A model generated the notes under the pieces. It was given only the letters and a program-made list of their open reading frames with translations, made no database searches and was not told where the DNA came from. A DNA stretch of 64,000 nucleotides from Ursus arctos. Taxonomy: Eukaryota > Chordata > Mammalia > Carnivora > Ursidae. A program made the translations under genes and the position numbers. Below, one piece after another: positions 47,717-60,100 of the stretch. The stretch spans positions 34,359,813 through 34,423,812 of the forward strand of contig NW_026622952.1 of NCBI RefSeq assembly GCF_023065955.2, given 5' to 3'. The first letter of the stretch is position 1, and the number at the start of each line of letters is the position of its first letter.

Positions 47717-48539
47717 GCCCATCTCGTCTTCTTAGAAGGGAGTTATGCCTGTGTTCAACGAGATACTGAACTAAGAGCAGGAATTGTTAAACACAGGAAG
47801 CAGAGTTGTGCGTAGCTCTGGCTAGCTGCCCTGAATGCACCCCCATATGGAGAGGTCAGCCATATTTAAATGAATATTTAAATGGTCATTCATTTAAATG
47901 GTCTTCTGCTGGGAGCACCATAGACCCCTCTGCCTGCTGGTAGGACTGTCCAGGGAGGGGTCCCTCCGCCTGGGGCCACAAGATGGATCATTGACCCAAA
48001 GCAGACCAGATAACCCTTCTCCATGGAATTAGAACCTTCAGCAAAAGTGGTACAAAAACTGACATCCGCTGAGGGTGGGATCTGAGGAGGTGTTGTGCCT
48101 TTGTTTCTTCCTCTTGGATTCCTGAATGGTGCTGGGGTCCCGGTATTTTGGGAGCCTCGCGTGTCCGCTCTCTGTCGTTTGCTCCGCAGCCTTAAATAAT
48201 AAGCCTTGTTAACTAAATCAGAGTTGTTTCTTGTCATTGGCAACAAAGAATCCCAACCAATACTCTACTTGAGGCAGAACCTGAGGCTCATTCCAACATC
48301 CTTTCAACCTTCTGCATTCAAGTCCTATCGGTTCTGTGCCCCACAGCGTGCTCAGATCTGTCTCCTCGCTGACGGGACCTCCGTGGCTGAGGCCGAGCTT
48401 CTTACCGCTGCCTGCCTGAACTTCACGAGACCCCTTCACTACCTTCCTGTCCCCATGGAAACTTCTCTAACATGCAAGGAAGGGTTTAAGAAATTACAAT
48501 ACACCATTGATGCAGTGAAATTATGCATTCATACATTAC
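47171..48539. other. Intergenic DNA with a possible old LTR
   Basis: A (CT)n tract lies at 47680-47717. The part 47860-48260 ends 'gttgtttcttgtcattggca' and has a polyadenylation-like 'cttaaataataagccttgtt', which suggests a degraded LTR of unassigned family. No gene is recognised. Confidence 0.5.
47680..47717 (+). repeat. (CT)n microsatellite
   Basis: CT units with one TTT interruption near 47702. Confidence 0.95.
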
Positions 48540-49240
48540 TAGCAGGGCTGTAATTTGGATAACCTTTTTGAAAGGCCATTTGGCCATATGTATTGAGAGT
48601 CATGTAAAAAAAATAGTACATCCTCTGATCTAACACCTTCACTTGCAAGAATCTTTTTTCCTAAAGAAACCATCAGAGAGATAGAGATGTATGCACGACA
48701 GTGTTCTCTGAGTCATTCATTCATCCATTTATTCAACCATAATATTGAATGCCCACTATACGCCAGGCACTACTAGTATTACTTTTAATAACAAAATACT
48801 GGGGAAATAAAAGAATTGCCCCGTTAGTGGAAATCAGTTATGGTTGTATGATAGAAAACTACGTAGTCATTAAATAACTTTAGATTTATTTATATATTTA
48901 AATAAAATAAATTTAGTTATGGTTGCATGATAGAATGCTATGTCGTCATTAAATACTATATTTTTAGAAGAATAATGACATGGGGAAATTCACATGAATG
49001 GAAAAAAGCCAGTTCCAAAATAGTGTATAAAGTATAATCTCAGTTTTGAAGACAGGAACACACACACACACACACACGAATACCCACCAAAATGTTAACA
49101 ACAGCTATTTCTAGGAAGTGAGATTATGAGTGATTTTTATTTTTTTGTCCATGTTTCTATATGTTTCCAATTATTAACAATAAACAGGGGAAATTCCTTC
49201 AAAAATTACTTTAAAAGCAATAAGCAAACACGATCATGCT
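48540..49240 (+). mobile_element. L1 3'-end fragment, with an internal L2-like piece
   Basis: 'aaaggccatttggccatatg', 'ggttgtatgatagaaaacta', 'aaagccagttccaaaatagt', 'accaaaatgttaacaacagc' and 'tgagtgatttttattttttt' follow an old L1 3' end. A stretch at 48712-48800 ('tattcaaccataatattg', 'tacgccaggcactactag') resembles an inverted L2. A (AC)n tract lies at about 49061-49077. Confidence 0.7.
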
Positions 49241-49424
49241 CCCATTCTATATAAACCCATCGCCAGTTCTTCCCCTGCAGAGTAAGTGCTACAGAATTAG
49301 CCCCCCAACGTCTCCAGGCCCCCACCTGTCCCACCACTGCAGAGCACACCATGGCTTTCACACCTCGGGGCCTTCCCCACATCCCCATCCCGTCAGTCCC
49401 TCTTCCTGCACTGCCTCTGTATCT

Positions 49425-49498
49425 TTGTTCATTCAACAAACACTTACGGGGGGCCATTCCTGGGCCAGCCTCTGTCCTAGGCACTAAGAATACAATGG
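49425..49498 (-). repeat. L2 LINE 3' end, short
   Basis: 'gttcattcaacaaacactta' and 'cctctgtcctaggcactaag' match an inverted L2 terminus next to a SINEC insertion. Confidence 0.7.
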
Positions 49499-49502
49499 TG
49501 AA

Positions 49503-49740
49503 GGGGCACCTGAGTGGCTCAGTCAGTTAAGCATCCAACTCTTGATTTCGGCTCAGGTCATTTCCGCTCGGGTCGTGATCTCCAGGTGGTGAGATCGAGC
49601 CCCGGGTCAGGCTCCATGCTCAGCAAGGAGCCTGCTTGAGATTTTTCTCTCTCCCTCCCCCTCTGCCCCTCCCCCTGCTAGCGTGCTCTCTCTCTCCCTC
49701 TCTCTCTCTCTCAAATAAATAAATAAAATCTTCAGAAGAA
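49503..49740 (+). mobile_element. SINEC element (older subtype)
   Basis: 'ggggcacctgagtggctcag', 'tccaactcttgatttcggct', 'gatcgagccccgggtcaggc', 'gcctgcttgagatttttctc', (CT)n and an 'aaataaataaataaaatctt' tail. A small internal duplication ('tttcggctcaggtca' / 'tttccgctcgggtcg') lies near 49547-49580. Confidence 0.95.
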
Positions 49741-49994
49741 AAAAGAAGACTATAATCAAGGTGTCAGCAGGACTGGTTCCTTCTGGAGGCTCCAGGTGGG
49801 AGTCCATGTCCCTGCCTTTTTTAGGATCTAGTGGCGAGGGGTGGCCTCCCATGTTCTAGTGGCTTCCTCCATTTCCAAAGCCAGCTTGAAGCACCTTCTC
49901 TTGTCTTTGAACATCTGTGTATCTGTGTCCCTCTGATAAGGACTCTTGTGATTGCATCAGGCACACCCAGATAATCCGGGATCATCTACCCTTC

Positions 49995-50224
49995 TCAAGA
50001 TCCTTGCCTTTTTTTTTTTTTAAAGATTTTATTTATTTATTTGACAGAGAGAGACAGCCAGCAAGAGAGGGAACACAAGCAGGGGGAGTGGGAGAGGAAG
50101 AAGCAGGCTCTTAGTGGACGAGCCTGATGTGGGGCTCGAACCCAGAACGCTGGGATCACGCCCTGAGCCGAAGGCAGACGCTTAACCACTGCGCCACCCA
50201 GGCGCCCCTCAAGATCCTTACCTT
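49995..50224 (-). mobile_element. SINEC (bear-type) with 16-bp target-site duplication
   Basis: 'tcaagatccttgcctt' at 49995-50010 and 'tcaagatccttacctt' at 50209-50224 (one mismatch) flank a full minus-strand SINEC with 'atttatttatttgacagaga' and 'cactgcgccacccaggcgcc'. Confidence 0.97.
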
Positions 50225-50677
50225 AATCACAACTGCAAAGTCCGTTTTGCCTTACGAGCTAAATAGTCACAGCTTCCAAGGATTAGAACATGAACATTTT
50301 GGGGGGCCAGGACTCAGCCTACCACGTGCGGTGTGTCGTATGTGTTGAATGCTATGGAAAACAAACAAACAAACAAACAGTAAAAGGCTGTGGAGGAAAG
50401 GTAATGAGCTTGCCCTTCAAAGGCAGGGAGGCAGGCACAACTCACTGATCAGGTGACGTTCGAGCGCAGACCCCACCACTCTTGGCATGCCCGTGATTGT
50501 CCTGGCAAAAAAACCATTCATTTTCCAAGAACTCATTCAAGGATCCCTCCTCTGGAAACCCTGGCTCCATTGACCACCTCCCCAGTGGGTTAGTGTGGCC
50601 AAGAATATTTCCATATATCCCACTATCATAATGCTTGGCATCCTGGGTGACCATTTTTGTGTACAAATGGGCTCTCT
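50225..50677. other. Intergenic DNA
   Basis: An (AAAC)n tract lies at about 50359-50379. Nothing else is recognised. Confidence 0.55.
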
Positions 50678-50795
50678 CTAGGAGTTTATGAGCTTCTTTG
50701 GGGCAGAGTCAATGTACTGCGGCCACTCCCCCTCCATTCAGCACAGCACCGGGCACAGACGTCCACTGAATGGTTGCAGAGCAGGTGAAGAAATG
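50678..50795 (+). repeat. L2 LINE 3' end
   Basis: 'gagtttatgagcttctttgg', 'ggcagagtcaatgtactg', then 'cattcagcacagcaccgggc' and 'acgtccactgaatggttg': plus-strand L2 terminus. Confidence 0.6.
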
Positions 50796-50814
50796 AGAGC
50801 GAACTAGGCTTAGG

Positions 50815-50990
50815 ATCGAATGTGACCCCCGGTTCTGCCTCCCCACCTTAGCAGTCCACGGCCACGGGCAACTTCCGACACCTCCCCACCGCTCTCTTCT
50901 CATCTGTGAATGAGATGACGATGTCACCCACCTGCTGGGACGAAGCCGGGCATCCAGTGAGGACAAAGTCACGTAAAACTTCTAGCGATT
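50815..50990 (+). repeat. MIR SINE fragment
   Basis: 'gtgacccccggttctgcctc', 'gggcaacttccgacacctcc', 'tctcatctgtgaatgagatg' and 'cacccacctgctgggacg' follow the MIR core. Confidence 0.65.
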
Positions 50991-51209
50991 GGCTTGAAGG
51001 AGTTCCATTAAATTATATAAAGCTGTGTTGTAATCTTGGAGGCCAAGAGCAGCTCATAGAGAAGGACATTTGACAACCTGTGACCAGTCGCTTGAACTCG
51101 AGCTGAGGATGGAGGCCAAACTCGGGCACTTCCCGCCCTGGCCTAAGCCTCTGGCCTGCTACTCACAGGACCCTGGTCTCATGTTGTACCTCCTGCGGGG
51201 CCTAGAACA

Positions 51210-51470
51210 CATCTGTTCAGCCCAACAAGCATGTAGTGAGGGCCGCCTGTGTGCCAGGAACTGTGTTACCTGCTGAGGGTACGCAGTTGACCCAAGAGAC
51301 CCACGTCCTAGCTCACAACAGGACACGCGCTAAACAGCATAGAAGGGCGGGGCTCCGAGGCCGAGGACACTGCCGCTGGGAGGGCCTGGGCTCTGGGAGG
51401 TATGGGGATGTTACCTGCCTCCAAAAACGCCTTGGCCGGAACTCCTGCATTTCCAGCTTTGGTTGCAATT
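51210..51470 (-). repeat. L2 LINE fragment
   Basis: 'cagcccaacaagcatgtagt', 'gcctgtgtgccaggaactgt' and 'acccacgtcctagctcacaa' follow an inverted L2 3' end. Confidence 0.65.
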
Positions 51471-54400
51471 TTGAGAAAAGACAGGACTTTCTTAAGACAC
51501 TCTGGATTTTTCCATGCAGGCTTCTGTTGACAGCCATGGCTCTTTGCATCTGTGAAGTTCGCTAATGCACAATTCTGTTCTAATGCATCGTAAGGCGTTT
51601 TATGACATCCGTGCAGCGCTATTAAAGAACGTGCTTACAACGGGGAGAATAAACTACAAGCCAGGAAGAGAGCGGCGCAGGCGCTCAGGGAATTTCCATT
51701 TTTTCCACACTTAGCGCTGTTAACCATCATGCTTGGGGTTCCCTGACTCCAAGACGCTATCAGGGCTGCCCTTGGTGAGAGAATATGGGTTTCCCCCGTG
51801 CAGCTGTCTCTGGGCTCTGAGATGGATGTTGATGGAATGCTGAGTTTCTCTGCCCTTCCACAGGGTAAGGGGCTCCAGGGTGCCTCCTGCTTCCCTCCCT
51901 GGGGAAAGATAACACCAGAGAGCCTTCTCTGACTAACTTTGCATGGATGCTGCCCTCTTGGGTAGTTGTGTTCCAAGATCATTGTGTCATTGGCCCTCCT
52001 TCCCCAGCAGGCCAGCGAAAGGCCACTGACAGCGCTGAGCCACACGCACCTTGCCCTTTGCAGTGGAGGTGACCTCAGTGGCTTCCAACCCCAGCACTGG
52101 TCCAGTGGCCATGCAACGAAGGTGGGTCCTGGGGACACTGACAGTTCCACGCACTGGGACATCCCTGGTCTTGCCCAGATCATGTGGGGGCTCCCTCATC
52201 ACGTGCATGACACACCTGAGCTCAGACTCGTGCCTTCCTTGCTGCCCTCTGTCTCCTTTGCCTGGGATCAGCATCTTCTCTGCGATACTGCTTAGATTTT
52301 CTTTCTTGCCCACGGGTACCGGACCCTGGCTGGAGTTCAAGAACAATGGGAAAGGGCAAATGGCCATAGGGTCTGCGAGGACCAATCTGGCTTATTTCAA
52401 AATTTAAATTTGGTTTAAGTCATAAAAGGACTATAAAAACCTTACACTAAATAAGGAAAACTATCCCATTTGGGGGCCTAATCCTGGCCCCGTTCTGCTC
52501 GGCTTCTCTCCCTCATTACACTCGTATAATACAGTATGGTTTCTACTGAGTCTTTTCTTCCTGTTTTTACACTTATTCTTGCTTCACTGACTTTATTATC
52601 GGCAGAATTTTGCAGCATTTTTTTTAACACAGCCATAAATACTATTCAATTCAACAAATGCATACAAATGGTTCCCATTAGAATTTTAATCTACTCTCAA
52701 AATGAAAGAAAAGCTTAATATAAATCTTTTTAAATTACCAGAACATAAATTCAGACAGGGCCAGCTCCACCCAGACTACACACAAGGGGTCACATCCTGC
52801 TGTCCTCACTCATAAATTAATTGAGGTCTCTCGCCACCGTAAACGAACAGTGCATCCCGGAAAGATCATATCTGTCAAGATTGCAGATTGGTTTCCCTCA
52901 GACTTTGTAAAAGTCACAGCTTACAATACCTTCATTATGCCGACGAGAATGGCTGTCTCCCCAACTGGAAAGAAATAGGTGTTTTGTTCTGTTGGACCAA
53001 GATTTACAGAAAGCAATTTCCCTCCATGCAGGAGATATGACAACCCCGCTGGAAAAAAAAAAAAAAAGAAAAGAAAAAATGTCATTTCACAACTTCTTCC
53101 ATTCCATCACCTTTTTTACTGCTCGATGCAGATTCTCTCCCCTGTGCCAATGGGCTGGTGACATTTAGTGGCTAAGTGAGTGGTCACCGGCGAGTGGAGG
53201 CACATTTCTGAGGGGCTAAGTCGCAGAGCTGGCGTTCCCTCCTGTGTCCCCTCCCAGAGGCTGTCTGGAAATGCCCCAGCATCCCCCAGTGTCAGGGAGA
53301 GAACCCCCGATGCCCACCCCCCCGCCCCCGCCCCAAGCCCTCAGACCAACTTGAACCGGAGAACTCGTGTGAGGCTTGACGGGCTTTTGCAAACGGCGAA
53401 GTTGGCTCAGTTTTCCTCCTGTTCGAGGAGCCCAAGAAGCAGCACACAGCCCTCTGTCCTTGGCCTCGGGCAGCCCGCTCTCCCAGGAGGACACCTGAAG
53501 GGCAGAGACTGGGCTTAGGTTTTTTCCATTTCCTCGTGTCATAACCTAATGCTGTGGGAGCAGAGCTTCTGAATATTAAATTGCCTTTTAGCCACCAGGA
53601 AGGGGGTGGCGTGATCCGTGGAGAAAAGGCCCTCATATAAATGTATGACGGCTGACACTCCCCCCACGGAGGAGAAAGGGCAAGATTAGCTTGGAGACCG
53701 GGGGTCAGCAAACCCCGGGAAACGTCACTCTTTATAGCCACTGCGCTCTCCTTGAGTCAAGAGCCACTGTCCCGGGCTTCTCGCCCCCGGCAGCCCCATC
53801 GCAGGCCTGTCACCGCCTGATCTCTGGGCCGTGGCTGGCGACAAGGCCGAGGAAGGCTATGGGGGAGCGTCGGGAAGTGCCATGGGTTCTGAGAGCCTCT
53901 CTGCGGTTTGGGTAGCAGAGAGAAAGCAAAGGCAAAATTAAATCTCTCTCCTGCCAAGGAGGAGGCCTGGCCCTTGGGCAGCAATCGTGCTACGGATGAG
54001 GCTTCCTACCTGGGCAGCCCCTTAGCTGCTCCGGGCAGGGAGGGCACGGCCACGGAAAAGCTTGGCGGGGCGTCGCCTCTACGGGCTGGTGAGGTTTTTG
54101 CAAATCTTTCTACAATGATGATCTCTAGCCACGCAAAGTGGCATAATAGCCTCTTCGCTTTACTGAGTGGTGCTAGCTGTTCAAGTGCTTATTTCTTGAT
54201 TCTTAGCCCATTTGCTTTCCATTAGCAGTAATTCCAAGCCTGCAAAACTCCAATTACTAAGTGATAATAGAAATGCTGCTCTGCCTCGAATTCTCTGGAG
54301 CGTGGGGGTCCAGAGCCCGCGCGGGTTCCGAGCACAGCCCCGTTACGATCACACGGTTGCCGCGAGAGCGAGACATCTGGTCAAGCCCTGGGGGAAAGGC

Positions 54401-54724
54401 CCCAGGGGCGGGGAGGGGTGTTCATAGCAGGTGTCTGCCCCGCAGGGTGCTAGGAAGCTGGGTGACACAGGAAAGGTGCCCTTGACACAGTGCAAGGCAC
54501 TCAGGCAGCGAGGTGGCATCTGGAGGAACCGAGGCATAAAGCAGGGTGCTGAATGTGTGTTTCTTTGAATTCTCGCGTCGGGGGCAAGGATGTCCGGAGC
54601 GAGCGAGCGAGCGTGGAGGAAGATGGGGGTAAAGTCAGGTGGGGTAGCTCAGAACTTGACCCAAACTGAGGAGAAATTTCACCCTCTCCGTGGCCCCTGG
54701 TGACTACACGTGGGGGGGGTGGCT
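51471..54724. other. Intergenic DNA, mostly unique
   Basis: No gene is recognised. A short A-tract lies at 53051-53066. Unique blocks at 51540-51660 and 54080-54300 look like candidate regulatory elements. Confidence 0.6.
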
Positions 54725-55170
54725 GGTTTTGGTTTTGTTCTTTATTGTGTTAAAACACACATGACATAAAATTTACCGTCCTAATCATTCACGCGTATGC
54801 AATTCACGTTACCAAATCCAATCTCCAGAACTTTTCAACTTGCAAAACTGAAATCCTGTATCTGTTGAATCGTTCCTCCTTCTCCACACCCTCAGTTCCT
54901 GGTAACCACTTTCTACTTTCTGTCTCTGTGATGTTTAACTCCCCTGGATAGCTTGTATAAAGGCAATCATACAGTATTTGTTCCGCAGTGACCGGCTTAC
55001 TTCACGTAGCAAAATACTCCCAAGGTTCATCCGTGGTAACATATATCAGGATTTCCTTCCTTTTGGGGGCTAAATAATATTCCACTATATACATATATAG
55101 TCTACATTTTATTTGTTGATGGACCCTTGGGTTGCTTCCATTTCTTGGCTATTGTGACTAGCACGTGGCT
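54725..55170 (-). mobile_element. L1 3'-end fragment, inverted
   Basis: 'cacatgacataaaatttacc', 'caatctccagaacttttcaa', 'cttgcaaaactgaaatcctg', 'ctggtaaccactttctactt', 'aatattccactatatacata' and 'tgggttgcttccatttcttg' are the reversed 3' region of an old L1. Confidence 0.9.
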
Positions 55171-56789
55171 CTCTTTATAGAGGACACAAGTCAGACGTTA
55201 CAGCCACACTCGGATGGGTCCATCCGCCCCATCTGGCTCCTCCTGAAAAACTGGCCACTCTCTTCTCTTAAGATTTCCTGCCCTTGACACCAAGTTCCCT
55301 ACACTCTGATTGGCACCGTCCTGACTTCTTACTTTCCACGGCTCCTATCCCTCCAAATGTCCCCATTTTCCCCCTCCTTCCGGCCTTCAAAATTAACTAC
55401 CTTTTCCCCCCCATTTCTTCCTCAACCTTAAAACTACTCACCACCTTTAGCTTGTTTCACTACCAAGCCCTTCTGCTGAATTTCACTAGCCCTGCCTCTC
55501 CCCAGTTTTTCTTGAAACGTTCTCAACTACAAGATCCTCTTCTAAATACACTAGAAAGGGCGACTTGTCTAACTTTTGTCTATTTCACACCCAGGGACAA
55601 ACACAATGGAATTTCTGGTGCTCTCGGTATTTATTTGGTGATTTGGGGGTTTTTTTGCTCAGACATTCGTACACATATCCCCCTTGGAAAACTCCTAATC
55701 CATTGCCACCACCATCCTGCAAAACCACGGAGGCCTTCTCGCCTGAGCACATTTCATCCTCACCGTTGTCCTCCCTAACAGTGGAAAGTAGCGAAGAGAG
55801 CAAGGAGCACGTGCTCTTTCTCGCTGACCCCGATAAAACTTTTCTTCGTACAGTTCTCAGTTGCGATCAGTTCTCCCCAGGCCTTCCTGGGACTGGGTAC
55901 CGAGTCCAGGCCCTTCTGGTTTCCTTCCCCCGAGCAGTGGCTCCAAGACACACTGGCAGGTGTCTCTACCCTGCTGTCTTAGGAGCAGTCCCGGCTCTAG
56001 GCCCCAATAAGTTTGGGTTACACCTTGCCCCTTCCCAGTCCTGGCAATATGTTACCTGCCTGATAACCCAGCCCCTGGAGAACAGGTAGCTTTGCTCATT
56101 CAGGCAATTCCCCTCTCTAGGCCCTGCCCTAGTACCTGGGGCCCCATCACCTGCTGACAAACCTCTTCCCACCGCCCGTTTAGATGGCCTGCTCCTGGGT
56201 GCCCCTCCCTGGCTCCCCTGGGCCTTCAGTCATCCTCACTCTGGGCTTGTCCCCTTGCTTGCCCACTGTGTCTTGGACAGTTGATGGCTCTCCCTCCCGT
56301 CCATCATCCCTGGACCCAATTACTGGGAGTCCTTGCTCACTACTTGATTCTGACTCTTCTGACCCTATCTCCAAAGCTCTAGCTGACCTGCCCCCACCCC
56401 CAGCTGTCCCAGTCCAGGGCAGGATCTGAGGCCAGGGTCCAGAACGTCAGTCTGCCTCTGCTGTCATTGGCCTGACCACAATCAGCCCTACTCTGAGGTA
56501 AGAAAGCTTCTGAGGAACACAGCAGGGGCATCCTTCACAGAGAAACCAGAGGACGGTGCTCCCAGGAGCTGTACAACGTGGTACCCGCCGGGCAGATGCC
56601 AAGCAGCCACTGAGGGCAGAACCATAAACGCGTCTCTGGGAAGCACCTCGTGTATGACAAGCAGAACCCATTTACACACACCCCCCCGACAGTTCCCCTC
56701 AGCCCTTGGAGGTGGGAAAAAGAGTCGGCCTGAACTGCAGGGAACATTTCTGCCCAAGACTTCCAGAGATAAGTTCATCCCGTCACTCG
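55171..56789. other. Intergenic DNA
   Basis: A pyrimidine-rich unique stretch keeps a 164-codon frame open at 55284-55778, with no recognisable domain. Nothing else is recognised. Confidence 0.55.
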
Positions 56790-57135
56790 ATTAGTCATTT
56801 AATGCCTACTTATTCAGAACTGCTCCCCACCTGGTACAGAGAAGAGAGTCTTGGCCCCTGCAGTCTTGGGGGGAGACAAGTAGAAAACAAAAAAAAGCCA
56901 ACAGACAGAATAATGAGTTGGAAGGCAACTGGGTGCTCCAGTAGAAACTGGGGGGGGGGGGGTGGAGCTGCTGGGAGGGCGGGGAGGCAGGATAGTCCTC
57001 TGGGAGGAGGAGGACCTGAGCTAAGGGTGGAGACCGGAAGGGCCGGGGAGGGAGCTTCTGGGCAGGAAGGAGAAATAGCAAATGCAGCAGCCTTGACCTA
57101 GGAAGGAGGCTCAAGAAACCCAACAGCACGGCCGG
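56790..57135 (-). repeat. L2 LINE fragment
   Basis: 'agtcatttaatgcctactta', 'ctggtacagagaagagagtc', 'gggggagacaagtagaaaac' and 'cagcagccttgacctaggaa' follow an inverted L2. A G-run lies at 56950-56961. Confidence 0.65.
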
Positions 57136-60100
57136 AGCATCAAGACCAGGGCAGAGGGGAGGCTGGATGTGCAGCCACGGTGCAAAGCCCCAGAGCGGGT
57201 CCCTCATGCCCGCCTCAGCCGCAGAGCCAGCTTCATGGCCTGTCCTGCTTCAAGGCACGGTACTTAGCCCAGTTGCCCCTCCGGGGTGCTGGCCTCTGAG
57301 TTGGGAAGCCTGTGTTCTCCTCCTGGTTCTGCCTCTCAAGCTGTGGAAGTCCGGAGAAGCCCCTTCACAGCACGCCCCTTCCCCACAAAGCAAAAGTGCA
57401 AGAGCAGATGCTTGTAAACTCTCGGATCCCCTGGCAACAACTGTGCCGTGGGGCTCAGCCCCCGCACAGACTCGCAAACAGTGCTCTGTCCGGGTGCCCA
57501 GCCTGCGTTTCAAGAGGCTCAGATCTTCCCTGCACACCCGCTGCCATCCCTGAGAGGGTGGAACCCTGCCAACCGTAGTAGGGACACTAACAACTCACTT
57601 GGCCGGTGAGCAATGTCACTGTCGTGTCCAAGAGGGGACAGGCAGGAGGAGAGAGCAAACAGGCAGGAAGCCCACTCCCAGACAATGAGCCTCTTAAGAG
57701 TCCTGACTGAGCAGGACTCTAAATTGAAACATCATCCCAGTTCTGCGGAGTGACTGCACTAAAGCAAGTTGGCAAAACATCAGACAGCAGGTAACGCGGC
57801 TGCCCGCGCCGGAGGTTCCAGCTGACTTCCTAATTGGGCCAACGCACCTCGAGTGTTCGGAAGCCCTGAGTTCACTGGCACGGCCACCGGGGGCTGAAAT
57901 AGCTAATCCTTTACTCAATTAAACTGGGCTTCCGAGGCAGCATGTTGTCCCTCCCCGGAGGGGCCAGGGACTGACTCTCATCATCTGCTCTGGCCTGGCG
58001 ACCCACATCCAGGCTGCAAACCTGGGCGGCAGGAGCTCGCGGCTCAGGCCTCCACCTGCTTGGCCTGGGCGCTCTGCAATCCCCCCTTACACTGCAGCGG
58101 ACGAGCTGAACCCGAGTGTTCGGTGATGGGAGAAGGCAGGCTCCACAGGGGGTCCTTTCTGTAGCCCCACACCTGGCCCTCAGTACGAATGCGCGGTGCC
58201 GCTCCGAAATCAGGGCGCCGCTGCTGGTTGATAAAGAACCCTACCTATGCTGGGGAGGGAGGGGCGCACGTGCCCCAGTGCGGCTCAGTACCTCCTTCCT
58301 CTCTTCCACAAGCTGGAGCTGCATATCCAAGCCCCAACTCCTGCTTCTTCCCGCTTTTAACAATAGTGGCTTCATCAAAATATGCTAGGGCAGAGGGAGG
58401 TGCAACCCCTGGCAGCACAGGGCTGGAGTCGTGCGCATGCGTGTTTCTGCCAGGCACGCTCCCTAAGGCGGACCGCACCTTCCTCGCACCTGGCGGGGGT
58501 GTGACGCGGCGCCAGCCTGCCTCACATGCCGTATGGTACAGGGAGGGGAGCGGACACGGAGTCGTGGGCGGCAGTCTGTGAAATCTGGGGGCTAAAGGAC
58601 AGCTGCACTGTGCCCCTTCCCCAGCCCGTGCACCCCTCTCAGAAGCCAGCGCTGCGGGCGGGGCGCTCCGTCCGCTCCCTGCTCCCCTCCATTTCTGACC
58701 CCTCGAATAGGACGAAGGAATCAAGGTCACAAAACATGCCGAGAACACGCTCTCAGTATGGAGTTTCTTCTAAGTAATACTTTTCTGATACATTTCATTA
58801 AGAAATTAAATGGTTGATCCATTTGAACTCTCATTAATAGATATTAAATGTTGCTTGTTATAAAAATGCTAATAAATCATTAGGTTTTTAAAAAATTAAC
58901 CACCAAATGGCTAACAAATTAAATTTGAATAATTAAGTCTGATATTCCTAGAGAGGGATCACAGGGGGTGGTACATTAGAGAACCTGTTTTTATTTTGCT
59001 TGGTTTTAAACAAAAGGAGCCCGTGCTGACTGCTGGCTCGTGCCTCCCTGGCCCCCTTCCAGAAGGCCATGAGCATCTGTGAGGCAGCTGCCTGGGCGGG
59101 GGCTGCAGTTTGGAGGGTGGCCGTGCTACCTGGGCTGTGGGGCCGCGTCCGTGACCTCGGCCTCATTAGTTCTCGCTCTAACCAGCCGCGCTGATCAGCG
59201 CCGACATGTGTTGTTCAAGTGTTGATGGCTCTGTTGCTTATCGCCTCTTCTCCAGCTGCCAGAGATAATTAAAAGCTCTACCTCTACCGCGGAAGATGGC
59301 CAATCAGCCTCATCTGTGAGTTTGAGAGAAAAACTATTGTCCCCCCTCAATGAAGGAAGCAGACCCCAGTAGGGGAACCAAATTTCGTTAGAACTCAGAG
59401 CCCACCTTCCCAGCAGCCTGCCTGGGTGGCTGATATGCTCTGTCTGAACCCTCCATCCTCTTGAAATACAATGCTGTTACTTGATTCAATGCCCTGTCTT
59501 CTATTAACATTTGAACACAGGGGCATTAAATAAGAAGTGAGTCTGTGATATTCTAATTTGCAAAACCATAATGGACTGTTTCATTTCTTCAGCTGCAGCA
59601 AACCAAGCAAGCCTGGTATATATCAAAGTCTGGCCTATTTTTTCTTCTCTTAAAGCGAAGATATTAATCACACCTTACATACTCACTATGATATTAGAGG
59701 AGATAAAATTACACATGAGGGGGGAAGGATCACCTCTTTAAAAAAAAATCCCAGGCCATGTCAAGAGGCCAAGAAATGCATAAATACAAAGGGGCCAAGC
59801 CGACAGCGAACAGACAGTTCCAAGTGCCCGTCAGGCTGGCACCACACTGTCATGGAGGGCAGCGGTTCTCAAAGCATGGTCCCGCAGACTCTCAGGGGTT
59901 CCACACTGTCATGACTGTTTTCATTATACTACTGAAATGAAATGTGACTTGCCCTTTTCGCTGGGTTGATATTTGCATGGATGAGACAAAGCAGTGGTGG
60001 GTAGAGTGCTGCTGAATCAAGGCAGGGCACCGACTTGTGCTCCTAGGGATCACTGCTGCACACTGGGGGCAGAAAAGAAGAAGAAAACAGGCCAGTTTCA

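Noticed and set aside
55284..55778. 164-codon open frame in intergenic DNA
   Set aside because: The product is Pro/Ser/Leu-rich with no recognised domain; the stretch is simply pyrimidine-rich. No splice or promoter context is seen.
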